Shown here: positions 44,845-56,691 of the stretch, in pieces | Layout of the letters: each line of letters starts with the position of its first letter | Position numbering within the stretch: position 1 is the stretch's first letter | Origin: Phlebotomus papatasi | Lineage: Eukaryota; Arthropoda; Insecta; Diptera; Psychodidae | Direction of reading: 5' to 3' | Assembly (NCBI RefSeq): GCF_024763615.1 | Contig: NC_077224.1 | Coordinates: 75,216,712-75,280,711, forward strand | DNA: 64,000 nucleotides | Notes under the pieces: generated by a model | What the model saw: only the letters and a program-made list of their open reading frames with translations | Told to the model about the DNA's origin: nothing | Databases searched by the model: none | Translations under genes and position numbers: made by a program

Positions 44845-45050
44845 TAGGGGAAGGCTTTCAGGCCTCGCACACACTCTGGCTTCGAACTCTTCAAATTTTT
44901 CCCATATTCCTTTAATGAATCTGATGACTTTTGAGCAATATATTTTAATAGTTTGTCTTAAGTCAGACATATCCTGAAAACATTTGGTCAGATTCATTAA
45001 AGGAATTTGGGAAAAATTTCAAATGTTTGAAGTCTGAAAGTCTTCCCCTA
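44845..45050. mobile_element. TA-GGGGAAGGCTTTCAGGC MITE, intact copy
   Basis: It starts TAGGGGAAGGCTTTCAGGC and ends GACTTTCAG-type sequence with TCTTCCCCTA. The inner arms carry 'ttcctttaatgaatctga' and its inverse. Reference copy for 1750-1881, 32207-32530, 32660-32884 and 63455-63667. Confidence 0.8.
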
Positions 45051-45539
45051 TATTGCACTTATTCACAGTGAACAAACTGGGCTTTTCTACATGGTCATTG
45101 CTTTTTTACGCATTCATTGCTTTTTTACACGTGGAAAAAATAATCAATATAAAATAATCAAAGTAATATTGAAAGCCTCTGTTAAATAAATTGCTTATGT
45201 TGAGGGCGTCCAAGACAGGATGCCTACAGTATCAAGGCAAATTTATACATTCCGCACTTGTAGCGATCTTTTTATTTTGCTCTGGATCAATCCAGACTGA
45301 GCAATGGGCTTGTTTTGGGGAGGACCGGGAGGACAGTAAGAAGTTCATTTAAAACCGCTGATCACAGCAGAAAATTACGCAATATGGGCTATATCATTTT
45401 CTGGGTGGAGGGAGCACACTACATCTCTTTTTGCTCAATAATGGGAAATGTGGGAAGTAATAATGCTTCTACCCCACTTATATGTGTTGAGAGTTGCTAG
45501 CCTTCATTTTAAGGATACTTGAAGTAACTCTCTCCTTTT

Positions 45540-45900
45540 TAGGCAGAGCATCCGCTACGCTCGGAGAAGTGAGCTATTTCACGTGATGAAGTCCTCAGTT
45601 GCAACTTTTACAAGATCAGTAATCTTGCTCCATTAGTGATATTCAGTAATCTCCGTGACTACGTCTCCAAATTCACAGAGAGTAACACTGCGTTTTCTGT
45701 CACTCGCATCCGGACAGACTGTTAGAAGAAATCTCAAACCGAGATATCAGTAATATTTTGATTTGATTTGATATAATCTTTTTTTTAATGTTTCTTTCCT
45801 GTAAACATCCTGAATGGCTCAATGTAGCTTACTCTTCTAAGTTTTATATTCCTAAAGATTTAATAAATTAAATTAAATTGAATTGAAAATAAAAAAAATA
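45540..45900 (+). pseudogene. Possible LINE 3' end with A-rich tail
   Basis: The part 45545-45750 has balanced composition, and the stretch ends in 'aaattaaattaaattgaattgaaaataaaaa', a tail-like end. Frames are broken. A LINE ORF C-terminus plus 3' UTR is the best reading, but no diagnostic motif is visible. Confidence 0.3.
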
Positions 45901-46732
45901 TAAGGGAAAGTGCCCATGCTTCGTAGTATCGCAAGCTTCATAATGTTCCTATGTTTTTTAATGTTATACGGGCTTCAGACTAGAGACTTATGGCTGAGAC
46001 TTAGCACTTAAGTCATAGTCTGAAAAGATCGAGTTGTGGTTTAGCCCAAAAATTTGGAGACTTAGCTAAGTCCTCGTTGAAACGAAGGTTTAGTGCATTG
46101 TTAGTCATCCTAGCGAGGAGCTCGCATTAGTTTCAACTCTGAAGCCGGCCTTAGATAGATAGATAGATTATATATAGATAGAATAGCACGATCTGTGGGC
46201 TGCAGACACCTATGCTCCATTTAAGCCCCTTTTGTCTACCCAACTAACCTTATTTCAATTCTTTTAAAAATTTATTGGATTGCAGAACATCCTGAGCTGT
46301 CGCTCTTTTGATATCCTCCAGTGTCAGTACTTCTTTCTTTAAGATTTTTATTCTCTAGCTTGAGAATTTAGAACAATAACATAAAATGTGTTCTACTGTT
46401 TCCGGACTCTCTCCACAACCCTCGCATGTTGAGGTAACGTCCTCGCTCAACTTTGAAAGATGTGAATTTAGCCAGTGTCCTGTGTAAATTCTTATAATTT
46501 ACCCTCAAATTCCCACTGTTAAGATTTAACAAAACTTGAGATCTATTTAAATCAAATCTATCTATTACGGATTTTGCGAAAACACAAATCCATAATATAT
46601 TTAAAAAAAAACTGCGGACTCTCTCTTAGTTTTTAGAATATGAGTGCCATGAGTCACATTCATTGAGAAACATAGGAAAAATTTAGTCACTACGAAGCTT
46701 GGGATCGTACGAATTACGGGCACTTTCCCCTA
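45901..46732. mobile_element. TA-AGGGAAAGTGCCC element, about 830 bases
   Basis: The left TAAGGGAAAGTGCCCATGCT and right 'cgggcactttcccctaa' are inverted, with 'cgcaagcttc' against 'gaagcttggg' just inside. It contains a nested LINE fragment at 46140-46500. Confidence 0.65.
46140..46500 (-). pseudogene. I/Jockey-type LINE ORF2 C-terminal fragment and 3' end
   Basis: The minus strand reads GHWLNSHLSKLSEDVTST, then CEGCGESPETVEHILCYC, then a stop. The CxxC...ETxxHxLxxC motif after a GHxxLNxHL-type stretch is the usual end of ORF2 in I, Jockey and R1-clade non-LTR elements. The 3' UTR that follows ends in a (TATC)n-type tail, typical of I-like elements. Confidence 0.7.
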
Positions 46733-48407
46733 ATATCAATTACATTTAAAACTTAAGACATTGGGATTTATATGCAACATGCCCGAGATTTGACAGTGCT
46801 ACTCTAGCTTTTAATTGATGTTAATTTTTATTATGTCAAACTTTAGTTTTCTTACTTTTTTGTTCGATAAATAAATTTGTTCTTGATACAATTAACGTAA
46901 TTTTTTCTTCCCTAATATACCAATAATGTACTTTTCACGATAGCAGAGACGACATTTAAACATTTTTAACCCTTTAAAACAATTAACAACATTTCGAGAA
47001 AAAAACACGTCATCTTTATACTTGTACAAATTTATGTAAACGCAAATGTGTTATTTTAATATTATTCCTGTCACATGTAAAAATTTTCGTGCTTAATGTG
47101 TGTGAAGACTTTTTTGAAGAACGATTTAACAATATCCTGAAAAGTTTAAAAAAAGAAATTACGATACAAGGTTGGAGAAGCGACGATGTAAAAAAATATA
47201 TAAAATTACATCAACTTGTATATTTTATTTTACACACGCAAAAATATCCATTTAAAATTACATTAAAATATACATTTTACGACTTATGTTAATATGATGT
47301 GCAACAATTAAGTTTCACTTTCATCTGATTGTTTATTCTTTTTTGGGATTTATCTCAAATATTTTGGTCCGTGAGTGTGTAAAAAATGACAAAGTACAAG
47401 AGTTTCGTTCCCAGAGATATATTTTTGTAGAGATATATGATTCTAAAATAATTTCAATGATATTATGTCGTTTCTGATAATCTCATTTTGGAGAGATTCA
47501 GATGAATAACGTTCGTTAAAATGAGATAAGGTTTTGTCTGAAGTATTTTGCATTTCGGGTTTTTTTAAGATCATGTCAGAGGTGCATAAAATATAGATAG
47601 TTTTCTAAGTTTTGTGATGTTTAACGATTTCTTCTTCCGGCAGAAAAATAAAAACAAAAGAGCAACAAAATTAAAAAATCAACAGAGAAGACATAGATCA
47701 GTTTTTTTTATCAACTATTCATTGTTATGACGGAAAGCATATTCATTTTCTTATAATTATTTTATTCAACAGCATTGAATTATGATTTCTTTTTATTTTG
47801 CAGAAATTAAAATGCATAGTTCCTTTTACATTTTCTTAACCTAATTAACAAAGAGCAGTAATTACTGCCTATGATCATTTAAGCAACAAAACTTGAATAT
47901 GTATTGAAAATTTACAAAACATCTCTTAAAAATTTGACTAACTTCAAACTAACAACTTTTAAGATTAAAAAGACTTCAAAAAATATTTTAAATTATTTCG
48001 CAACAGCTTTGTTACATTTTTAAAGTATATAAATGCTTAAAATTTACTTTTCTGGTTCTTATAAAAATTTGAAAATATTCTTCCGGTAATAGTTTTCAAA
48101 AATGTTGTATAACTAATATTTTTTACCTTTAAAATCTTTAATGTATGTAAACCACATAAAATTTAAATTCCGAATAATTTACACTAATAATTTCCAAAGG
48201 CCTATAATTTAGAAACATCCCATTTAACACTACAATATCCCCATTTTTGTAAAAAAATACACCCTCAAGATACCAAAAAAAAAAAAATAGAAAAAGAGAA
48301 ATAGTAAAAGCGAGATCGAAAACGAAAGAAGAAATCGCACAACTGACTTTCAATGCACCTTACCGAACAATCTGATAAAGATCCATGGCATTTCTAAAGT
48401 GGACAGA
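46733..48407. other. AT-rich sequence and 3' UTR of the MARVEL gene
   Basis: AATAAA hexamers on the minus strand at 47797-47792 and 47766-47761 are candidate polyadenylation signals for the gene ending at 48408. No other feature recognised. Confidence 0.4.
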
Positions 48408-48999
48408 TTAAGCTGTCGCTGTTTGCTGAACCGTCGTCTGTTGGCGAGTTCCTTGGGCAATTTGTCCGGATTGAACGGCTTTGTACTTGAGAAACGCATC
48501 GTAACCATATGCCACCATGGCACAGAATCCAAAGAACTGTGGAGATAGTTAATTAACGCCCAATATTTGAGAGATAAAAACAATAACATCAACTTACCGC
48601 AGCTGCTGTGTACGCTTCCAGACCCATGGCAGCAGCCAATCCTGCCGCCAGGGCATAGAGGAGAGTCCAAACGGCATTGAAGACCATCTCAATGTGGAGC
48701 CAGGGTAGCCTGTAGAACTTCTCCAGGACGTGGAAGAGGTAGAGAAGGAGCATTATGCCCGTAAACCAGAAACCCGTCATGGATACGGAGTTGAAGAAAC
48801 TGCCACGTGAATGATAGCTGAAGGCGGACACCTCAATGCAAATGAACCCAATCAGGTTGAGTACGATACAGACCAGCTTAAGGATTCCCGGCACAGTACG
48901 AAGGTACGAAGGATCGTACCGGATCTGTGGGCTCACGTGAGTCTCAGTTGTGGTCATCGTGGCCGTTGTGTGTTGTGCTGGGAATCCAGGATCAGTCAT
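48408..48999 (-). CDS. MARVEL-domain four-helix membrane protein
   Basis: Two coding exons, 48999-48598 and 48536-48408, are joined in phase 0 across a 61-base intron (GTAAGT donor, CCACAG acceptor), giving 176 residues. A Thr-rich cytoplasmic N-terminus is followed by four hydrophobic segments: about 36-60, 71-93, 104-124 and 131-150. The order and spacing fit the MARVEL fold of CKLF-like/plasmolipin and tetraspan proteins, which act in membrane apposition and vesicle traffic. The fourth segment carries FGFCAMVAYGYDAFLKYKA and a Gln/Thr-rich tail follows. Just upstream of the ATG a TTTCTGCAG acceptor (about 49020) shows that the 5' UTR is spliced; a candidate donor exon is at 61754. Family assignment is fairly safe; the orthologue is not. 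Confidence 0.85.
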
Positions 49000-49232
49000 C
49001 TTGCTCTAAATGAGATCTGCAGAAATAATAAAACAAACTTTGATTATTTATAAAAAAAAGTTAATTTGAACCTCAAATTGGAGAGAAATTAAATATAAAG
49101 AATATGTACCATGAATTTGCATTAAAATCAATATCTAAGGCTTGATATCTTAGGAGAAAAATTAAAATATGAGTATATTTTAGACCCAAATAGCTTTGAA
49201 ATATCTTTTAATAAATTAATCTTATCTTAAGG

Positions 49233-49372
49233 CCTCTACACATTGGGAGCAATTTTCGTCAAAAATCGTATTTTTGACAGAATTTTGACATTTCTACCTA
49301 TAACAGTGCGGACTATTTCTTTCAAAAGCCCAATTAAAAAAAAAACTGCTTACAATGTGTAGACACCCTTAT
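49233..49372. mobile_element. MITE-like element (ggcctctacacattg)
   Basis: 'ggcctctacacattgggagcaattttcgtc' on the left is mirrored imperfectly by 'actgcttacaatgtgtagacacc' on the right. It lies in the putative 5' UTR intron of the MARVEL gene. Confidence 0.6.
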
Positions 49373-49553
49373 ACTCAAGAGCCACTTTAAGGTAATTCCT
49401 TAGACATATTTACGACTTGAGCCGAAGGACAGATTAATGTAATTGTAATTAAAATTATGAACAGATACACTTCCATCAATTTCTGATTAATCCGTCTCTC
49501 GGCTTATGTCGTAAGTTTGTCGAGAGCGTAAGGTTTTGAAATTAGAGTGTCAT

Positions 49554-49812
49554 TACACTGACTGAGAGAAATCCGAAAAAGTTAAAATAACATTCCGGAA
49601 ATGTTTATTTTACCCTGCAGTATTGATCCGAAATCGGTGTAAATATTATGCTTTTTAGGTGTATTAGGGGTTAAAGTTACCCTTTTTCATGTTAATTATA
49701 TCCTTAAAAATGTGTAAAATTAACATTAAAAAATGTTGATATATTTTTACACCTAAAAAGTGTTAAAGTTATGAGGAAAAAAAATTATCGCATCCCCATT
49801 TTTTTCAGTGTA
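49554..49812. mobile_element. CACTGA-ended MITE, full copy
   Basis: It starts TACACTGACTGAGAGAAATC and ends CCATTTTTTTCAGTGTA. The inner arms carry 'taacactttttaggtg'-like sequence in both orientations. TA borders both ends. It is the complete version of 7435-7985 and 10330-10515. Confidence 0.75.
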
Positions 49813-50957
49813 GATTAGAGTATCAGTCCAATGCACAACAAATTAAGATAGTTCCTGATTGCAGGGAAATGTAAGGATAGTGATCCGGAACGAACCATAA
49901 CACCCGTTAGCGAGACTCCCGCATCCATTAAGGACTGTCGCCCAGTGTCCTTATGATTTTCAGGGAGGAAATTAGGAGCCTCCAGCCTGTTTGCAGGAAA
50001 TGAACTTCCTACACATAAGCCAAATAAAAACGATACAAGAGAGATAGACATTCAGTACACCTGTTATTCTTTGGAAATTGACCTAGGATTGACGATATTG
50101 TCACGGATTCAAGCCTGTACCTTCCTTTGTCAGGAAATAAAAGATGTTTTACCCTTTTTTGCAGTGAATGTTAGGCCCCGTTTGTAGTATATATTAGGAA
50201 CTGACTTGATTATGATCCAGAGCATAGTCGTCTCTCTGGACCTTAGTCGAAAGTGTACCCAGCGTGTAATGCTTAGCCATACGGCTTAACTTCTATTAAT
50301 TCTTAATTGTTAAGTTTTTTTGGAAAATTTCAACTATGGATTGGATTATTTTGAACAAATGATTCATAATTTTCTGAAAATCAATTAAATTTTCTTGCTA
50401 TTTAGAATTTTGATACATTCGGGAACTGAGCTAAATCTATAGCTTGAAGACTTCAGAGAAAAACTTTAAGTATTGTTTTTAGCTTAATGTGCAACTGATG
50501 TATCGTACTGAAAGTTTGTCATAATCGTTGCGCCATAGTAATTTTAAAAATTGTAAATTTTGTGTTCAGTGCTACGTAACTTCTCTGACACTGATTTTAC
50601 GAATTTTTGGTGGCCAAAGAAGTTAAGTTTCATGAGATCTTTTTTTTTAATATTTATTAAGGGTCTATAAAATAATTGCCTTGTTCATGGGATCTCGCAT
50701 CATCGATTATCGTAAACTGAAATTATAGATTTTTTTAAGAGCTTTTTTCTTAAAGAAATCTTTTGAAATTTTCCTGGAAATTTTGAAAAATATGAAAATT
50801 TTAATTTTTAAATTTTTTGTAATGTACTAAATTTACATAGAAATCTAAAAAACAAAGTTTTGTTATTACAAAACATTGATCCTGAGATTTAGTTTTATAG
50901 TCTATTCTAAAAAATTCATAATGTGGAAGAATTCTAAGCAATGCTTCTCTAAATACT
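49813..50957. other. Intronic or intergenic sequence
   Basis: No gene or clear element recognised. Confidence 0.4.
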
Positions 50958-52203
50958 TAGGGGGGGGGGGGGTGGGGCAGTTTCACCCCTAAATTGCAAA
51001 ATAGATTTTGAGACCATTTTGCAAAAAGATGATAAACAGAAGTAAAACTTAGTACATTCTTTGGATTACAGTTGGGTTTAGGGTTAATAAAAATAATAAC
51101 AACAATCTTTTAATTTCATTAGTCTATTGTGGAGAAATTCATTTCACTTGAAAGGCAGACTGTGTGAAAGTGCCCCATTACTGGGTAATTTCAAGATAAT
51201 TATGAGGCAACTTTTAAGAAGGATAAAACGAGTTTACAGGAAACTTGCGATACCAGAATTGATTAAAATTACTATTTTGAAGTCTTCTAAGACTCTAAAG
51301 CATAAAAATATAATCGAACAAGAACTATATAACAGAATTTAAACACTAATTAACCATACAGAGAAAATAAAATATCGCCAAAGATTTCCAAGCCTATTTC
51401 TCATTAATTTGAGCAATTTTCTTTAAATTTTTATACGAAAGAAATATTTTTTGTAATGCTATAAGCTAATTCCGTACATTGTTGGATCATTATATCGCCT
51501 TAGAACATATTCTTTTTAGTATAACAGTTTTATAATAGTATTTTAAAGGCTTGAATTTTTATAATACTAAAAAAAATTACAATATCTTGCTGAAAACATA
51601 CTGAAAAGATATTATAACAATATAATTCATAATATTTATGCACTTAAAAAACACTCAATGATTTTTATTAATTTTTTTTTATGAACTTTTAGGAAATACT
51701 ACTTCCCATAATTTTGAACTTTATCGACAAAAACAGCTACAAAACGTTTTCAATGATCATTTTAAGTTAATTTTGATTAAAAAAGTAAATTGCTAGACAC
51801 TGGAAATTTCTCGGTGAGCTTGCATAAAACTGCCCCTCACGCACTTTCGGAACTCAAATCAAAATTGTTAGTACCGTCTTAGAATTCATTCAACGCTAAA
51901 TGCCTTATAATAATCATAAAACCACTGGTAATTTAATACAATTATGTTACTTCGATAGATAAGTGCAATAGTTCAGAAATTGTTGAAAATAAAACATTAC
52001 AAAAAGTTTCATTTTGATGCAGTTTTATAAAATTAGTTACAGTATTCAAACGAGAAGCGTCATGAAATTATTTATTTTTATGAACACAGGTCTCAGTTAT
52101 CTCTTCAATAACATAAAGGTTTTATCCCATTCCTTTCAAAGAGATAAGGAGAATATGCAAAAATTGAAACTGCCTCGTCGTTAAACTGCCCCACCCTCCC
52201 CTA
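50958..52203. mobile_element. TA-G(n)TGGGGCAGTTT element, about 1.25 kb
   Basis: It begins TA with a run of about thirteen G, then 'tggggcagtttcacc'. It ends 'aactgccccaccctcccctat'. A diverged relative lies at 39071-40040. The interior is AT-rich without a transposase. Confidence 0.65.
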
Positions 52204-52963
52204 TTTACGTCAAACACTCATCAACGACGATAAGTTTTAAATCTATGATTGTCTTCAGATCTAAGATGTAGCCACATGGCTTAATTTGTTTATTTTTTTA
52301 TTATGGAAGACTTTTGGGAAGATTTTGACTTACAATTAAGTATCAAGGGTCAATAATTTAATATGTTTTGAAAATCCTTAAAATGGCATGTTGTTTAGAA
52401 TATCAATCTCCAGTCCGAAGTCTGAATACATCCCGCATTACAATGTGTATTAAATTTAAAACATGCAGACCCCTTCTTGAATTCTAGAAAATTATTTAAT
52501 TTATTATATAATTATTGTCTAATACTTGTAAATTTACTGTCAAAATGTCAAGTAACTAAAACTACAATAAATTTGCAACTAAATAGGTTTTTAGCTAAAC
52601 CACAAGAACCACACACAAAACATTTTACGATGATGTTCCAATTTTATGACATCAGAAAGTAACAGTCTGTGAAAGAATTCAAGGCTGCGACTCACAGAAA
52701 ACAAATTCGAATTAGGTTTCCCTCATTTTGTTGTATTTGTTGTCTTTTCAATGGTTTTTATTACTAATCGTATAGAAGATTCTTCGGATCATTGATCAAA
52801 CTCACAGACACACGCATTCTACAACTCAATAGATTTACTGACGATATTTTTCTAAAAATACTACAAAAGTTCTACTAAAACACTCAAGAGTTTTCCATTC
52901 TTGCTACAAAACATTGGCAGTTGCAACCAAAATATTTCTAGTGCAAAAATTAAACGAAGAATT
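52204..52963 (+). promoter_or_regulatory. 5' flank of the P450 gene
   Basis: AT-rich. No reliable TATA box or initiator could be picked. The last 200 bases (actcaagagttttccattcttgc) probably include the 5' UTR. Confidence 0.3.
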
Positions 52964-54537
52964 ATGTTTCCGTTAGAGATTTTAAGTGTTTTAGTGAGTG
53001 GAATTTTGTGCCTCTATTTCTACTTAATCCGCAATCACAATTACTGGGCTAAGCGTGGGATTCCTGGTCCGAAAGCTGCTTTTGTGGTGGGCAATCTTCC
53101 AGGAATTTTCACTCAGAAAAGAAATGCTGTTTATGACATGGAAGAAATTTACAACAAGTGGAAGACTGATGCCAATTTTGTGGGATTCTTTAACATGTTG
53201 CAGCCGCAAATTCTTATACTGAAGCCTGAATTGGTCAAAACGGTCACTGTGAAAAATTTCCAGAACTTCCATGAAAATGACTTTGCGGATATGTTCGGTA
53301 AAGATAGTGATCCAGTCTTTACTAAGACGATATTTATGCTTAAAGGAGCGGAATGGAAGGAAAAGAGGGCAGAACTTGCCCCTGCTTTTACTGATAACAA
53401 AGTGAGAAATTTTCATGGGTGTTGTTTTAAAATTGTGATCAATAGTTCTTTAATTTTCAGATGAAATCCATGTTCATCCTAATTGAAGAGATTTCTGAGA
53501 GATTGTTAAATTATTTAGATAAAGCTGTAAAGGATAAAGGAAGTCCCCTAGTACTGGAAGCTCGAGAACTATCCACAAAGTTCTCCATAGATGTTATTGG
53601 AAATTGCATTTTCCGTGTAAATGGAGGAGCTTTTGGAGAAGAAAATTCTCAAATGATGAAAATGGGCGAAGAACTTATGAATCCCAGTGGATCATTTCTT
53701 TTATCATTCCTTCTCCTTCAATTTTTTCCAATTTTAAAAGGAATCATCAAGCCACAACTCGTTAAGAAAACCGTTGCAGACTATCTTAGAAACCTCATCA
53801 GGGAAGTGAACGAAAATCGAAAGGAAAATCCAGCTGAAGGGGGAGATTTTATGTCTTTTATGGAACATCTTCGAATTAATCGAGGAACTGATCCTGCACA
53901 GATTTTAGGACATGTTTTTACTTTTTTCATCGATGGTTATGAAATGAGCAGCAATGTCTTAGCTCATACCCTCTATCAATTGGCGAAGAATCCTGAGATT
54001 CAGGATAAATTGCGGAATGAACTGCAATCTTTGGAATCTCTGGGGTACATTGCAAATCCCAATAGTGAACAATGTGAATATCTCCATAGAATTTTACTTG
54101 AAAGTCTCAGGATAAATGCTCCTTTGCCCTTTGTCACAAAGAGATGTACTAAGGAATGCAAATTATCTCTTCGACAAGGAGAAGATGTTCTTATTGAAAC
54201 CAATACCCCTGTCGTCATTCCTATATACTGCATTCAAAGGGATCCTCAATACTACTCTCAACCCAAAACATTTGATCCTGATCGATTTCTCAATGGAAAT
54301 GCCAAGAAGTTCCAGAATGAAGGCATATTTTTGCCATTTGGAGATGGACCACGCATCTGCATGGGAATGAAATTTGCCATGATGCAGGTAAAGTTTGGAG
54401 TGGCTACTATCATCAAGAATTACCGATTGACTGTTGATCCCAAAACTCTGGATCCTTTTCGACTGAATCCCAAGAGATTTACAACAACTCCTGAAGGTGG
54501 ATATTGGTTAAAATTCACACCAATTGACGAGAAGTAA
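52964..54537 (+). CDS. Cytochrome P450, CYP3 clan (CYP28-like)
   Basis: Two exons, 52964-53401 and 53461-54537, are joined in phase 0 (59-base intron, GTGAGA donor, TTTCAG acceptor), giving 504 residues, a normal length. The ATG at 52964 begins a microsomal signal anchor (about 1-22), followed by the PGPK hinge at 34-37. The K-helix ExxR motif is ESLR (360-363), a PxRF-type DPDRF follows, and the heme loop is FLPFGDGPRICMG with Cys446 as the iron ligand. The I-helix reads DGYEMSS (304-310) where most P450s have AGxxT. The enzyme should be an ER-bound monooxygenase using NADPH-P450 reductase. CYP3-clan insect members often oxidise xenobiotics; the CYP28 resemblance is from memory and the substrate is unknown. 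All motifs are intact, so the gene is probably functional. Confidence 0.93.
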
Positions 54538-55862
54538 ATTTTCACAAAAAGCAGTTGCACTAAACATTACCACTTACTCATGTGAAAGATTTCCTGAATA
54601 CTGAGAATTTCTCATACTCACATGACAGTATTTGTGACATCCACAATTAATGTATAAAAGCGAAATTTAAAAAAAAATGAGGAAGATACATAAATCACGT
54701 GTTCAAGAGACACTCATAAAATAGAAATGATTGTATTTATAAGTTTTTTTTCGTTTGAGTCGAATAATTTTCAAATTTGTTTGCGTTATTCCACTACAAA
54801 GATTTTCCCAAGATTTTCTATTAAATCACATTTAAATTTTAAAGAAATAAAATAAATAAGAATTCAGATAACAAGAAAATTGGTAGTTTTACCAATTCAA
54901 AACTATTTCTGGTGTTAATATTAGAGTGAATAAATACCGTTGAGTGCTTTTGCCAATCTCTTCAACCGCGCAACAAGACGAAATTGATGGGTGTGTGAAA
55001 ACTTCCACATTCATTCAACTTCTTCAATTGAATTTACATTCACTCCATTCACTCCTCTCTTATTCATAAACAAACAGATGACCGAAGAATTGCGAGTTTA
55101 CAGAATTATGTCATTCACATTACAAATGCAACTACAAACTCCACAGGTTTGCATGAGAATTCAGTGTGAAGTGTTTTAGGAAGGCAGCCAAACGATAAGG
55201 TACTTTAAATTTACTTGAAAAATTATGACTTATATTTATTGATAAGGAAAACATCGACGGGGACAACGGGGATTTTTAAATGATTTTTTACTTTTGAATT
55301 GGCGGAGATTGATAAGAAGATATGGCAATTATTATTATTTAACCTAAAAAGATTTACGAAAGGAAGCGTATTTTTACAGTATATACCCGAAAATTTGATT
55401 TTCTATTATTGCTATTGGATCACAAAAAATCCGGACAAGAAACTTAATGGTGAAAAATATAAACTTATGGTTTTCATTAACATTCCAATAAATTGAGGTC
55501 AGGAGGTGTCTTTTCATTTTTCGTCCGACTTCCAACTATATACTCTGTAAACGATTTTAATGATTACTTTCATTTTTGAATATATTTTGGAAATAGTCGA
55601 TATGAATATTTCGTCCATTGATACCAAATATCAGAAAATCCACTTTTTTTCATTTCTCAAAGTCAAGGATACTTCACCTTAGATGCTTAATTTCTCAACT
55701 GATCTGGCCAAAATTACATTTAAGTGAAAGGTCTTGAAATTTTCTATCCGAATTCTCTAGGGCTAACCGGTAATATATCTGTAAAGAATTGGTAGTGGTA
55801 ATTGATTTATAATTAGGGGATAAATTATGATTAGGGTTATGCAAGTTATGCAAAGTTGAATA
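54538..55862 (+). other. 3' flank of the P450 gene
   Basis: AATAAA at 54846-54851 is a candidate polyadenylation signal about 310 bases after the stop. The rest is AT-rich without recognised features. Confidence 0.4.
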
Positions 55863-55950
55863 AATTGAGACGCTCAGAGCAGAAGTGGACTGTTTTAATA
55901 GGGAAATGCATACAAAGGAGACCACTTCTGCTCTAATGAATGTCTCAATT
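55863..55950. mobile_element. 88-base hairpin element
   Basis: The ends 'aattgagac..tcagagcagaagtgg' and 'ccacttctgctcta....gtctcaatt' are inverted with a few mismatches. The spacer is about 35 bases. It directly adjoins the ATT microsatellite. Confidence 0.7.
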
Positions 55951-55961
55951 ATTATTATTAA

Positions 55962-56003
<42 letters not shown>
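55949..56003. repeat. (ATT)n microsatellite
   Basis: About 18 ATT units with one interruption. It makes a spurious poly-leucine open frame on the plus strand. Confidence 0.95.
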
Positions 56004-56006
<3 letters not shown>

Positions 56007-56163
56007 ATCAACATTTGATCTTCGTCAAGTTCCCGAAAGTTGACATTCTTTTTTCCGCAGCTTTTTTTCTTCACATTCAAAACCATTTCTATTATTTCAA
56101 AAACGGCTCTGAAGATTTTATTGATTTTCAGATATTAATACAAAAAAATTACAGGCCAATATA

Positions 56164-56346
56164 TAAGGGGGAAATGAAGCACCTTTGAAATTGGGATTTT
56201 TCAACTATTTTTAAATGAAATTAAGCCTTATCGTGACATAATCTAGTTTCTCAATCTGTTTGTGCAGCTAAATTATATCACGAAGGTTCAATTTTATTTA
56301 AAAATTGGCGAAAAATCCCAATTTTAAAGGTGCCTCACTTCCCCTA
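56164..56346. mobile_element. TA-GGGGGAAGTGGGGC MITE, copy 2
   Basis: 'aagggggaaatgaagcacctttgaaattgggatttttc' is mirrored by 'gaaaaatcccaattttaaaggtgcctcacttccccta'. Same family as 25629-25830. Confidence 0.8.
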
Positions 56347-56494
56347 TCGTCTTTAAATGCGAATTATCTTCGTTTATTTCCCTTACTCATTCTTCAATAT
56401 CAATAATCAAAGCGCTCTAATATTATTTTATTTCCAAATGTATAAATATTGCTTAAAAGTTTGAGGTTAAAATTTATAAATAATTTCAATTTGG

Positions 56495-56691
56495 TAGGGG
56501 CAAGTGGGACACTTTTTAAAGCGGGGTACCTTCGAAATTGGTATTTTTTTCCTATGTTTATATGGAACTGAGCCATACCATAATGTAATTCAGCTTCTCA
56601 ATCTGTTTGTGCAGCTAAATTATACCACGGTTTAATTTTATTTAAAAATAGGTGAAAAATCCCAATTTCAAAGGTGCCCCACTTCCCCCTA
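56495..56691. mobile_element. TA-GGGGGAAGTGGGGC MITE, copy 3
   Basis: TAGGGGCAAGTGGGACACTT is mirrored by 'aggtgccccacttccccctag'. It shares the interior 'tcaatctgtttgtgcagctaaattat' with copy 2, only 150 bases away. Confidence 0.8.

Noticed and set aside
55940..56188. Poly-leucine open frame
   Set aside because: Produced by the ATT microsatellite.
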